This document shows positions 43,162 to 51,695 of a DNA stretch of 64,000 bases, piece by piece (position 1 is the first letter of the stretch; every line of letters starts with the position of its first letter). The stretch covers positions 1-64,000 of the forward strand of contig CAZBIC010000035.1 in NCBI GenBank assembly GCA_964491875.1, given 5' to 3'. The translations under genes and the position numbers were made by a program. The notes beneath the pieces are model-generated. The model did not search any database, had not been told where the DNA came from, and was given only the letters and a program-made list of their open reading frames with translations. This DNA is from JADJPG01 sp964491875 (GTDB taxonomy: Bacteria; Verrucomicrobiota; Verrucomicrobiia; Limisphaerales; JADJPG01).

Positions 43162-43181
43162 AAATAGCGCTTCGGTATTAC
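43162..43181 (-). promoter_or_regulatory. Shared regulatory motif, copy 2 (upstream of permease operon)
   Basis: AAATAGCGCTTCGGTATTAC on the plus strand, identical to 33893-33912. It stands between the minus-strand permease group and the plus-strand lipoprotein gene starting at 43268. Confidence 0.65.
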
Positions 43182-43267
43182 CGGCAATCGGGATGCGGGA
43201 ACGTCGACTGAAAGCCCGCGTCAATTGACTTGCGCACTTTTGAACGGTGCGCCATCAACACCGCAGG

Positions 43268-43939
43268 ATGAATGTGCCATGCACACTGTTCCTTCTCGCT
43301 TTGCTCATTCTGGCCAACGGCTGCGTTGGTCCCGTCAAATCGCTCTATCCACCTCGTGCTGGAGAATCCACGCGGACGGTTTACGTCGTCACGCAGGGCG
43401 CCATTCACACCGGCATCGCGGTCAGACGCGCCGACATCCCAGAGCGATTGTGGCCGACGAAGGAAGATTATCCGCAGGCCAAGTATCTCGAAGCGGGCTG
43501 GGGCGATGACGATGGGTATCGCAAGGATCTGACGGCGTGGATCGTGATCAAGGCGCTCTTCTGGCCGACTCGTTCTGTGCTGCAACTCGATGGCTTCACC
43601 AATTCGGTGGCAGCCAATTTCAACGATTCCGAGAGCACCATCATTGCGATCGATCTTACTGAGCGCGGCTTTGAACGATTGTGCGAGCACATCAGTAAAA
43701 CGCACGCGCTGGATAAATCTGGAAAGCCGATCGCGCTCGGGAACGACTGGTATCGCGCCAACGGGAAGTATTGTGTGTTCAAGACGTGCAACACCTGGGT
43801 GGCCACCGGGCTGCGCCAAGCCGGCTGCCCAATCACGCCGCTCTACTGCATCAGCCGCGGGCCGCTCGTCCATCAGGCGCGAAAGTTTGGGCGCGTCGTG
43901 AAGTTGCCAAGCCAGCCACCGCGCGCTGAGGAGCGCTGA
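43268..43939 (+). CDS. TIGR02117/DUF2459-like lipoprotein
   Basis: A 223-residue protein from MNVPCTLFLLALLILANGC, a lipoprotein signal with lipobox LANGC. The body has TVYVVTQGAIHTGIAVRRADIP, AKYLEAGWGDDDGYRK and YCVFKTCNTWVATGLRQAGCPITPLYCISRG, which match the DUF2459/TIGR02117 family. The Cys-Asn-Thr-Trp segment and preceding His recall a papain-like amidase fold, but activity is not established. Start at 43268 chosen for the signal peptide; ATG 43247 is also open. It is followed 5 nt later by the methyltransferase gene. Confidence 0.83.
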   Translation: MNVPCTLFLLALLILANGCVGPVKSLYPPRAGESTRTVYVVTQGAIHTGIAVRRADIPERLWPTKEDYPQAKYLEAGWGDDDGYRKDLTAWIVIKALFWPTRSVLQLDGFTNSVAANFNDSESTIIAIDLTERGFERLCEHISKTHALDKSGKPIALGNDWYRANGKYCVFKTCNTWVATGLRQAGCPITPLYCISRGPLVHQARKFGRVVKLPSQPPRAEER

Positions 43940-43944
43940 TTCAG

Positions 43945-44697
43945 ATGAGCAAATCGTTCCACGACCATTTCTCCAACGTCGCGAGTCGTTATGCCGAGTT
44001 TCGCCCGCGCTATCCTGCGGCGCTCTTCGACTGGCTGGCGACTCTCGTACCGCAATCAGATGTGGTGTGGGATTGCGCTGCGGGCAATGGCCAGGCTTCC
44101 ATGGATTTGGCGGAACGCTTCGCGCGCGTCGTTGCAGCGGATGCGAGCGCCGAGCAGATCGCCTCGGCGAAACCGCATCCGAAGATCGAGTTTCGCGTCG
44201 CGCCCGCTGAGCAGAGTGGTTTGGCGGACGAGTCGGTCGGGCTCATTACCGTGGCGCAGGCGTTACATTGGTTCGATCGAGATCGGTTCTACGGCGAGGT
44301 CCGACGCGTGTTGAAGCCCGGTGGTGTGCTGGCTGTGTGGGCATACGGCGTCAATCGCGCGGACGATGCGGCGATCGACAATGTGATCTTCAACTTTTAC
44401 GAGAACGTGGTGGGGCCGTACTGGCCTCCGGAACGCAAACTGGTGGAGGAGGGATACCGGACGATTACCTTTCCGTTCGTCGAGATCGTGTCTACCGGAT
44501 TCTGCATGGAGGCGCATTGGACACTGGAGGAACTGACCGGCTACTTCAGCACATGGTCCGCGACGAATCGTTTCATCAAAGCCACCGGCCGGAATCCCCT
44601 TGAGCCTCTGACGAATGAACTGAGAAAGGTTTGGGGCGATGCTCAGAGGGCGCGGCGGATCGAATGGCCCCTGGCGGTCCGGGTGGGCCGAAAATAG
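43945..44697 (+). CDS. Class I SAM-dependent methyltransferase
   Basis: A 250-residue cytoplasmic methyltransferase of the Methyltransf_11 type. Motif I is VVWDCAAGNGQASMDLAE, with VVAADAS as the acidic ribose-binding end. GLITVAQALHWFDRDRFYGEVRRVLKPGG holds the post-I/IV segment. The AQALHWFD string is typical of a subgroup related to yeast Crg1 and trans-aconitate methyltransferases; the substrate is unknown. It starts 5 nt after the lipoprotein gene, so the two are co-transcribed. Confidence 0.88.
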   Translation: MSKSFHDHFSNVASRYAEFRPRYPAALFDWLATLVPQSDVVWDCAAGNGQASMDLAERFARVVAADASAEQIASAKPHPKIEFRVAPAEQSGLADESVGLITVAQALHWFDRDRFYGEVRRVLKPGGVLAVWAYGVNRADDAAIDNVIFNFYENVVGPYWPPERKLVEEGYRTITFPFVEIVSTGFCMEAHWTLEELTGYFSTWSATNRFIKATGRNPLEPLTNELRKVWGDAQRARRIEWPLAVRVGRK

Positions 44698-44735
44698 TTC
44701 CATCTCCGGGGAGTAACTGCGCGGAACGGAGCGAG

Positions 44736-44753
44736 GTAATACTTCCGTATTAC
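44736..44753. promoter_or_regulatory. Perfect dyad upstream of the kinase/regulator pair
   Basis: GTAATAC-TTCC-GTATTAC, a perfect 7-4-7 inverted repeat 117 nt before the kinase start. Its right half, CTTC-x-GTATTAC, is shared with the two 20-bp motifs at 33893 and 43162. Proposed binding site for the LuxR-type regulator at 47063-47710. Confidence 0.65.
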
Positions 44754-44870
44754 ATTGCCGGAATCCGCTTCACGAGTGGGCGCCGCTTGGTATGTTACCG
44801 GCATGGTTTGGAGTGAAAAACGCTCGTGTGATGCACCTGATAACGCGCGGCTGAAACCGGGATCGATACC

Positions 44871-47066
44871 ATGACCATTGCCCAACGCATCCTGCTTCAC
44901 GTGGCGGTCGCGACCGGTGTGGTCATCGCGGTGGCCACCGGGGTGACTTACACCATTGTTTATGAGGGTGCGAAAGAGCGCGACTTGAAGCACCTCGAAA
45001 CGTACGTGGCCGAACGGGCGCGACGAGAGGAAGTAGGCTTCAAACAAGTGGAGGCGAATCTCATGCTGGTGCGCGGCCAGTTCCTCAAGCGCATGGAAAG
45101 CCCCACTCCGCGCAACATCGAGGGTCAATGGAACGAACGTTTCGAACTGTTTCCGGACGGGTCGTGGCGCAGTCGAACGAACTTCCTCGATGGCCGGAAG
45201 TATTCGACGTTGTGGGCGCACCGGGAGGCTGAACTCTCCACCGAGGTGAAGATTGGAATCCTGCGCGCGCAGAACATCTGCGACGAGCTGCTGCCGGGTT
45301 GGAGTGATTCGTTTCCGAGCGTGTACTTCGTGCTGTCCGGTGGGCCGGCGTGGTTGAACATTGGGTTTGATCCTCGAATCCCAAACTGGGTTTGGGACAC
45401 GCCGGCCAATTATGATGCATCACAATTGGAGTGGTTTCACATCGCGATGCCGGCGAGCCGTCTGAAGGCAAATAGTACCGTGACTGATTCGTCAGCCATC
45501 AACGTGGCGGTTGGTCGCGCACCAGCACCGGCTCGGAATCATAGTCGTTCCAACGAATGCGTTTGGACTGGCGTCATTGAGGAACCAACAACCAAGGTCC
45601 CGATTGTTTCCATTTACATTCCGATTGAGCGGAACGGGCGATTCCTCGGATCCATTGGCCATGACAAGTATCTCGATCGGTTGATGGAGGAGACCACGAA
45701 GAGCGAACTTCCGGGCGCGCGTCATGTCATCTTCCGTCGAGACGGTCGCATCGTGGCGCATCCGACCAAGTTGAAGGAGATCCTGGCGAGCAAGGGACAG
45801 CTGCGGATGCAAAACAGCGGCGAGCCCGCGCTGGCGAGTCTGTATCGCGCCACGAGCTCCCGGAATGAATATCGCTTTTCAGGCTACGACAACGCGAGTG
45901 GACTCTATTTTTCGGTCGCGCGTCTGGCCGGTCCGGAGTGGATGTTTCTAACGACGATGCCCCGGGAGTTCTTGCAGCAGCAGGCTTTTCACTCCGCGCA
46001 ATGGGTGCTCTGGTCCGGTCTGACGTCCCTTGCACTCGTGCTTGCCATCCTTGCTGCCACGCTCCGCCGCCAGGTGGCGCGTCCCCTCGCTGAACTGGCC
46101 ACGGCCACCAAGCGCATGAGCGGCGGCGATATCTCGGCGCGCACCGTGGTGCGCCGCGGCGGCGAGCTGGGCGCACTCGCAAATTCGTTCAACGAAATGG
46201 CCGGACGCGTCGCCTCGCGTGATGCCGAACTGCGCCAGCTGAATCAGGATTTGGAACAGCGCGTGGCACAACGCACTGCGGAGCTGAGCGATGCCAACGC
46301 CGAACTTGCCCAGGCCCGCGAGGAAGCGTTGCGCCTCCTGGCGCGTGAACGCGAACTCAGCGAACTAAAGAGCGAGTTCGTCTCGCTGGTCTCGCACGAG
46401 TTTCGCACGCCATTGGAAATCATCATGTCGTCCGCGGACAACTTGCAGCGTTACCACGACCGACTCGCACCGGAGAACCGGGAAGAGCTGTTACGCACGA
46501 TCAACAAAGCTGTGCGGCGGATGGCGGGAATGATGGAGGAGGTGCTGGTTCTGGGGCGGCTCGAAACCAACCGCATGACTTTCAAGCCGGAGCCGATCGA
46601 GTTCGGCGTCCTGTGCAAACGCATCTGCGACGAGATTGAATCTGCTACCGCAAACCGTTGCCCGATTCTACTGAGCCTGGACGGAGCCGGGGATTCTGGT
46701 TTCGGAGACGAGAGTTTGCTTCGTCATATCCTTACCAATCTCCTGACCAACGCCGTGAAGTATTCCTCGGCAGGGCAGGCGGTTGAATTCGATGTCCGAC
46801 GCAGTGGCGATAGAGCGGTGTGTCGCATCATCGACCGGGGTTGCGGAATTCCAGAGGCGGACCAAAAGCGATTGTTTCACGCCTTCCATCGGGGCAGCAA
46901 CGTCGGGCAGATTCCTGGGACGGGTTTGGGGCTGCTCATTGTTCAGCGCTGTGTGGAACTGCACGGCGGCGAAGTTGAGTTTGAAAGCGCGGAGGGGAAG
47001 GGAACGACGTTCACGGTCACGCTGCCTTTGTTCGGCAATCGCGCTCAAAATGATCCTGCAATATGA
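44871..47066 (+). CDS. Membrane sensor histidine kinase with periplasmic domain and HAMP
   Basis: A 731-residue kinase. Membrane segment 1 is about 8-32, followed by a periplasmic Cache-like domain (about 35-370) with HVIFRRDGRIVAHPTKLKEIL and MFLTTMPREFL, then membrane segment 2 (WVLWSGLTSLALVLAILAATL), HAMP (about 400-450), a coiled coil, HisKA with phospho-acceptor in FVSLVSHEFRTPLEIIMSSADN, and HATPase_c with NLLTNAVKYSS, DRGCGIPEAD and GTGLGLLIVQR. It senses an extracytoplasmic ligand. The stop overlaps the ATG of the LuxR-type regulator by 4 nt, making a clear two-component pair. The dyad at 44736-44753 lies in its upstream region. Confidence 0.92.
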   Translation: MTIAQRILLHVAVATGVVIAVATGVTYTIVYEGAKERDLKHLETYVAERARREEVGFKQVEANLMLVRGQFLKRMESPTPRNIEGQWNERFELFPDGSWRSRTNFLDGRKYSTLWAHREAELSTEVKIGILRAQNICDELLPGWSDSFPSVYFVLSGGPAWLNIGFDPRIPNWVWDTPANYDASQLEWFHIAMPASRLKANSTVTDSSAINVAVGRAPAPARNHSRSNECVWTGVIEEPTTKVPIVSIYIPIERNGRFLGSIGHDKYLDRLMEETTKSELPGARHVIFRRDGRIVAHPTKLKEILASKGQLRMQNSGEPALASLYRATSSRNEYRFSGYDNASGLYFSVARLAGPEWMFLTTMPREFLQQQAFHSAQWVLWSGLTSLALVLAILAATLRRQVARPLAELATATKRMSGGDISARTVVRRGGELGALANSFNEMAGRVASRDAELRQLNQDLEQRVAQRTAELSDANAELAQAREEALRLLARERELSELKSEFVSLVSHEFRTPLEIIMSSADNLQRYHDRLAPENREELLRTINKAVRRMAGMMEEVLVLGRLETNRMTFKPEPIEFGVLCKRICDEIESATANRCPILLSLDGAGDSGFGDESLLRHILTNLLTNAVKYSSAGQAVEFDVRRSGDRAVCRIIDRGCGIPEADQKRLFHAFHRGSNVGQIPGTGLGLLIVQRCVELHGGEVEFESAEGKGTTFTVTLPLFGNRAQNDPAI

Positions 47067-47710
47067 AGACGATCCTTGTGATTGAAGACGAGGCGGCGAC
47101 GCTGAAAAACCTCGTGCTGATGCTGGAGATGGAGGGCTACAAGCCGCTCTCCGCCGCCAACGGACGACTAGGCATCGCGATTGCGAAGCGTGAAGTGCCG
47201 GATGTCATCCTTTGCGACGTTTCGATGCCCGAGATGGACGGGTACGGTGTGCTGGAGGCGCTGCGTGCCAACGAGAAGACGGTGTCGATCCCGTTCATCT
47301 TTCTCACCGCCAAGAGCGACAAGAAAGACCTGCGCACGGGCATGAACCTGGGCGCTGACGATTATCTCACAAAGCCCGCCAGCGCCGAGGACGTGCTCGC
47401 CGCCATTCGCACGCGACTCGACCGACATCGGGAGAAGGAACAAGCGGCGATGGCGAAAGTAGAATTGAAGCCGAACTTCGAATCTTCGAAGCCGCTGGAA
47501 GCACTAGGGGTGACAGCCCGCGAGGCGGAAGTGCTGCTCTGGGTCGCCCAGGGGAAATCCAACGCCGACATCGCGACCATCCTTGGCTGCGCCGAGAACA
47601 CGGTGAAGGTCCACCTCTCTCGCATCTTTGAGAAGTGCGGATTCGAGAATCGGAACGCCGCCACAGTGCGAGCGCTGGAAGTGCTCAGTTGGCCTGTCCG
47701 GAGTCAATAG
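47063..47710 (+). CDS. Response regulator with LuxR-type HTH
   Basis: A 215-residue regulator. Receiver domain at about 1-120: VIEDEAATLKNL, Asp in ILCDVSMPEMDGYG, Thr in IFLTAKS, Lys in YLTKPAS. The C-terminal HTH (about 148-210) reads GVTAREAEVLLWVAQGKSNADIATILGCAENTVKVHLSRIFEKCG, a LuxR/NarL-type domain joined by an Ala/Lys linker. It is translationally coupled to the kinase. Its targets are unknown; the inverted-repeat motif upstream of its own operon and the shared half-sites before both exporter operons are the best candidates. Confidence 0.92.
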   Translation: MKTILVIEDEAATLKNLVLMLEMEGYKPLSAANGRLGIAIAKREVPDVILCDVSMPEMDGYGVLEALRANEKTVSIPFIFLTAKSDKKDLRTGMNLGADDYLTKPASAEDVLAAIRTRLDRHREKEQAAMAKVELKPNFESSKPLEALGVTAREAEVLLWVAQGKSNADIATILGCAENTVKVHLSRIFEKCGFENRNAATVRALEVLSWPVRSQ

Positions 47711-47870
47711 GTGCTGACCGTCTAACTTAGGGAATCCATTTGCAGAAAGGCAGATTTTCTACGGGCAGGGTGGCCACCGTCCGAGCTCCGAAGTGTCACG
47801 CTTTTTCCTCGTGCGGCCCGAATCCAACCAAGTGTTTAGGTATATCGCGCTGTTCTCGATCCGACTACGC

Positions 47871-48113
47871 TTAATCGCCGCGCCGGTGGTGCCGTCGGGG
47901 CGCTGACATTGGAAGCTGGGCTTCTCTGCGATTCGTGACGGTGACTTCAACAGCGACTAGCTCTCCTAGTATTGCCAGGCTGCCGGTAGGAGAAACCGAG
48001 ACAGACAGATCATGAGACTGCCCGGACGCTGTCAGTATCCCCACGAGGATTGTGCCAAGCGTCAGGAGCAGGTGTAACCCGTTACGGCTCGTACCCATAA
48101 TTACTGCTTTCAT
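47871..48113 (-). pseudogene. 5' fragment of a secreted protein
   Basis: From ATG 48113 the frame encodes MKAVIMGTSRNGLHLLLTLGTILVGILTASGQS, a convincing signal peptide, then HDLSVSVSPTGSLAILGELVAVEVTVTNR, the opening of a DUF11-like Ig domain. It then loses sense (REAQLPMSAPRRHHRRGD) and stops. The expected continuation of the repeat domain is absent, so this appears to be a truncated gene. Upstream codons of the same frame (to 48320) look non-coding. Confidence 0.5.
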
Positions 48114-48619
48114 TAGGGATTTTTGATGGTTGACGGTGGTTTCCATTCCGAACCCGGATTGACAGAATGGTGGAGTGAGGCCAAGCGTATTCCCTGCGGA
48201 TGGGCTTCGATTTGCCTCAAGTGCAAACGATTCTGGTCTGGACCCAGAGGCGGCTGACGAGAGGCCACATTGGTCAGATTGCCCATTCCTCTGAAATCGG
48301 GGCGGCGGCAGGTCGCTCACCCGGATTCAGAACTTCCCAATGATAGATTCTGCTGCCTCGACTTAAAACTTGGATTTAACTGGGTGGTTAGCAAAATTTA
48401 AACGGAGCCTTGGTCTTTCTCCGTTGCGAGATATTCGTAATGGGTTCGATTGAACTTCAGTCTGCTGGAAAAGGGGAATCTCCGTCGGTTTTGTTCCAAA
48501 CGCTCGAACTGGAACCTTGGAAAACCGCCCGGTGAAAAAAGAGTAAAAGCAATCGACGTGCCAGCGATGTGCTGCTCTCCTACCGCTCGGCGGTAACTCT
48601 TCTTTACCCTACCAGAACT
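48114..48619. other. Intergenic region upstream of the secreted-protein fragment
   Basis: No gene supported. It should contain the promoter of the truncated secreted-protein gene (minus strand) and lies downstream of tRNA-Leu, which is transcribed in the same direction. No T-run terminator was recognised. Confidence 0.35.
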
Positions 48620-48707
48620 TGGTGCCGGTGGTGGGACTCGAACCCACACGACTTTTTATGGTCCCAGGATTTTAAGTCCTGTGCGTCTGCCATTTCGCCA
48701 CACCGGC
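48620..48707 (-). tRNA. tRNA-Leu (UAA)
   Basis: The minus strand gives a class II tRNA. The acceptor stem GCCGGTG/CACCGGC is followed by discriminator A and encoded CCA (48622-48620). The D arm is TGGCGAAATGGCAGACGC, the anticodon loop CTTAAAA gives anticodon UAA, a long variable arm follows (GGGACCATAAAAAGTCG region), and the T arm has GGTTCGAGTCC. Leu identity fits the long variable arm. Confidence 0.95.
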
Positions 48708-49237
48708 AATGCGGACAATCAACTCCCTGCCTCAATCGTTCCGACTCGCCATCTGTGGACGGGCGCGGGTTGCGTAAGGTTCGCCAATGCTGAAGCACCG
48801 GGATGGTGCCGTAAGTATCGCTCGGTGATTCCTACCGCAAGATCGTCGACTTCCGCAAGCGCCGTGTTCCCGGGGTTTGTCCAGGCGAACCCGATCGCGA
48901 CGCAAAACCTTGAGGCATCCAAGCCGCGCTTGATGATCTTGGGCTCAAAGTCGATTTCCGCGCTTCAGCGGCCGGGGTGGAGGCGGCAGTTGGTGCACAT
49001 GGCCTCGCTGAGCGCGGCGATCGTCGATGGTGTCCGTTACAACCTGCGCTGACCATGGGCCTTGGGTTTTATTGACGAGGGAGTCGGTCGAGTTTCGGTG
49101 GGCGAAGTCCGTCCCTGTGAAACCAAGATTTCGTCCGCAGCCGGATTCGCTGCTTGTGGGGTGAGGGTGAAACTGTCAGCTTTCGCGGGCGTGCTCCTTT
49201 CGATGAAGTCAAAAATTATACGTACGAATCCTAATCT
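48708..49237. other. Gene-free interval between tRNA-Leu and the small zinc-finger ORF
   Basis: Several frames are open between about 48840 and 49060 on both strands, with high GC and mutual overlap, but none has a family motif or a good start. One plus-strand frame reads LDDLGLKVDFRASAAGVEAAVGAHG; I could not identify it. Possibly remnant coding DNA. Confidence 0.35.
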
Positions 49238-49456
49238 GTGAACTGCCCGATTTGTAATCAAAAGATGCCCTTTGGGCTTCAAGTCCACATGGCGGCGGCG
49301 CACGGCTCGGAAGCTGTCAAACGGCAGCTTCGTGCTTCTGCAGAGGCGAGCCAGATAGCGAAGCCGAACGAGGGCCGAAAACGCGGCGGGCGGAAATACC
49401 GGAATTCTCCCGGCAAATCGTCCCAGAAGCCTCGTCGCCGGTCGGGTCGCCGCTAG
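49238..49456 (+). CDS. Small C2H2-like zinc-finger protein
   Basis: A 72-codon frame starting at GTG 49238. It opens with CPICNQKMPFGLQVHMAAAHG, a C-x2-C-x12-H-x4-H arrangement like a single C2H2 zinc finger. A strongly basic, Ser/Arg/Lys-rich tail follows (GRKRGGRKYRNSPGKSSQ...). A nucleic-acid-binding role is plausible. No close family is known to me; the GTG start and lack of neighbours lower confidence. Confidence 0.5.
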   Translation: MNCPICNQKMPFGLQVHMAAAHGSEAVKRQLRASAEASQIAKPNEGRKRGGRKYRNSPGKSSQKPRRRSGRR

Positions 49457-49611
49457 GTGATCGGTTCGCGTCCGCGCGGGAGAGGAATCTCGGTTCGGTT
49501 CTCCGTGATTGGCGGAGGTGTTATTTCCAGATGTGTTGGAGGTCAACGGATTTCACGTTGAACGATGCGGGAAGCCTGCGTCGTTGTCGCAACGATGATT
49601 TTCTCCAGTTG

Positions 49612-51123
49612 TTAAGTGCCGCAGAAGGTTCGGCAAATCGGGGTGCCCGGAGGTGGGGGGTTTTTCAGAGTATCGGGCTGGCCAGTTTCTTCGTAAGGCC
49701 TCGCGAGTGAGGCAAGCAACTTCCCGAGTGGCGCGAGATCATTCACGGAGGTCGCGGCGTTTAGGACGGCTTCCACTTCATGATTTCGCGGAATCACCAC
49801 GGGGTTGTGGGCGTTCATGAGCCGGAGTACTTCTGCAGGCGGCTGAGCCTGTCGGGCGAGGCGTTTGATCCAGCGCTCGTGCCATGCGACAAATGAGACA
49901 TCGCTGGGCGGTGTTGATCCCGAAGCTGGAATCGGTCGCAGGTTTCGGAAAGTGTGGGTGTAGTCGGCGCGCGTTTCTCGCATCCAGCGAAGCAGCTCTT
50001 CGACAAGCGAATCGTCTTCTGGATCGGGAGCAAACAAACCGAGCTTTCCCCGCATGACGGCGAGCCAATGCTGGCGAAAGCGATCCCCAAATGATTCGAG
50101 CACTTCGTTGGCGAAGTTCACCGCAGTGTCCGGTTCCGGGTGAAGGACAGGCAGCAGTGCTTCGGCGAATCGGGCCAAATTCCAGGCCGCGATTCCCGGT
50201 TGTTGACCAAAGGCATAGCGGCCGTGGTGATCGATGGAACTGAACACCGCCGATGGTTCGTAGGCGTCGATGAAGGCGCAGGGCCCGTAGTCGATGGTTT
50301 CCCCGGACAAAGCCATGTTGTCGGTGTTCATCACCCCGTGGACGAATCCGACTCGCATCCAGTGCGCGATGAGTGAGGCTTGGCGCTCTGATACTTCTTC
50401 GAGAAGACCCAGCGCGGGATTCTCGGACTCCGCCCGTTTCGGAAAGTGTCGTTCAATCGTGTATTCGGTTAGCAGTCGCAGGGAGTCGAAGTCGCCGGTG
50501 GCGGCAAAGTATTCGAACGTGCCGACGCGAATGTGGCTGGCAGCGACTCGCGTGAGCACGGCACCGGGAAGTGGTTGCTCGCGATAAATCGGTTCACCGG
50601 TCGCGACGACGGCGAGGCTGCGGGTGGTGGGAATGCCGAGTGCGTGCATGGCTTCGCTGATGATGTATTCCCGCAGCATTGGCCCAAGCGCGGCCCGGCC
50701 GTCACCTCGACGGGAATACGGCGTGGGTCCGGCGCCTTTCAACTGAATGTCGAATCGCTCTCCTGTGGGCGTCAAATGTTCTCCCAGCAGGATGGCGCGG
50801 CCATCGCCCAGTCGGGTCAGGTTCCCGAACTGATGTCCGGCGTAGGCTTGGGCGATCGGGGTGGCTCCTGCAGGAACCTGATTGCCGGCGAATACCAACG
50901 CTGTGTCGGGTCCGGCGAATGCCTGGAGATCGAGCCCCAGTGCTTGGGCGAGGGGGCGATTGAGGAGCACGAGCTTAGGTTCGGCAACTGGCGTGGGATT
51001 CACACGCGAATGAAACGTTTCGGGCAGGCGTGCATAAGAATTGTCGAAGCGCCAGCCGACGCAGAGCAGGTGACTGCCGTCCGCAGACTGCCCGTCCCGT
51101 TGCTTCGTTTCATCATTCATCAT
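49612..51123 (-). CDS. selO: Protein adenylyltransferase SelO (YdiU/UPF0061 family)
   Basis: About 503 residues from MMNDETKQRDG. Family hallmarks are in order: FDNSYARLPETFHSRVNPTPV, YAGHQFGNLTRLGDGRA, QLKGAGPTPYSRRGDGRAALGPMLREYIISEAMHALGIPTTRSLAVV, then VHGVMNTDNMALSGETIDYGPCAFID with the metal-binding Asn/Asp, and a C-terminal TFCGT. SelO is a pseudokinase-fold enzyme that transfers AMP to Ser/Thr/Tyr residues of target proteins and is linked to redox homeostasis. The C-terminal Cys-containing end is where some eukaryotic forms carry selenocysteine. Start among ATG 51135, 51123 or 51120 is uncertain. Stands alone. Confidence 0.93.
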   Translation of the reverse strand: MMNDETKQRDGQSADGSHLLCVGWRFDNSYARLPETFHSRVNPTPVAEPKLVLLNRPLAQALGLDLQAFAGPDTALVFAGNQVPAGATPIAQAYAGHQFGNLTRLGDGRAILLGEHLTPTGERFDIQLKGAGPTPYSRRGDGRAALGPMLREYIISEAMHALGIPTTRSLAVVATGEPIYREQPLPGAVLTRVAASHIRVGTFEYFAATGDFDSLRLLTEYTIERHFPKRAESENPALGLLEEVSERQASLIAHWMRVGFVHGVMNTDNMALSGETIDYGPCAFIDAYEPSAVFSSIDHHGRYAFGQQPGIAAWNLARFAEALLPVLHPEPDTAVNFANEVLESFGDRFRQHWLAVMRGKLGLFAPDPEDDSLVEELLRWMRETRADYTHTFRNLRPIPASGSTPPSDVSFVAWHERWIKRLARQAQPPAEVLRLMNAHNPVVIPRNHEVEAVLNAATSVNDLAPLGKLLASLARPYEETGQPDTLKNPPPPGTPICRTFCGT

Positions 51124-51391
51124 TCGCTGGAGCATAGCGGCTTTGTTTCCTTGAGTCCTGATCGAAGTTCCGCCTGCCCGGGGTGCCCGATTGGCTGAAA
51201 CAAGGGTCGCTGAAATTGGAGCTACCGTGCTTTCTGGCTGATGGGCGACTGCCCGAGTTGCTCGGGGAATCCCCGGTCGATCGGCACGTTTGAGAATGTG
51301 GGGAAGTGTGTTACTATCTCGCACTCTGAATCAGGCTGTTGTTCCGCCTCAATGCGTGAGGTCTGCGAAGCCTGGAACCAAAAACAATATT

Positions 51392-51550
51392 ATGCGCTCG
51401 ATCTATACCTTCGCTGCGGCCCTTGCCGTCCTCACCTCTCCTGCCATGGCCGTAGCTGATCCGGTCAAGGTCCCTGATGGCGGTTTGACGGTCGCGATGC
51501 TTTCCATGGCGGTCGGAGGACTCGTGCTTCTGCGCCGCAAAGCCCGCTGA
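51392..51550 (+). CDS. Minimal VPDGG-CTERM sorting-signal protein (52 aa)
   Basis: Encodes 52 residues: a signal peptide (MRSIYTFAAALAVLTSPAMAVA), only four residues of linker (DPVK), and then VPDGGLTVAMLSMAVGGLVLLRRKAR. The last part is a complete C-terminal sorting signal: VPDxG motif, membrane helix, basic tail, as in the VPDSG-CTERM class processed by exosortases in Verrucomicrobia and relatives. There is essentially no mature domain. The start at 51392 is fixed by the signal peptide; the frame is open further upstream. Stands between divergent selO and a co-directional lipoprotein gene. Confidence 0.75.
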   Translation: MRSIYTFAAALAVLTSPAMAVADPVKVPDGGLTVAMLSMAVGGLVLLRRKAR

Positions 51551-51695
51551 TTCAGGGCGTCAGCCCGTATCAGGTCGTTGAAGAGCGCTGGTCGGGGCGA
51601 ACCGCTTTTCCGTTCGTCTCCCTCCATCTTCCCTCAAGGCTGGACGGCAGTTCGCATTGCATTGGCGGACGGAACCTGACGACTATTCGGGCGTC

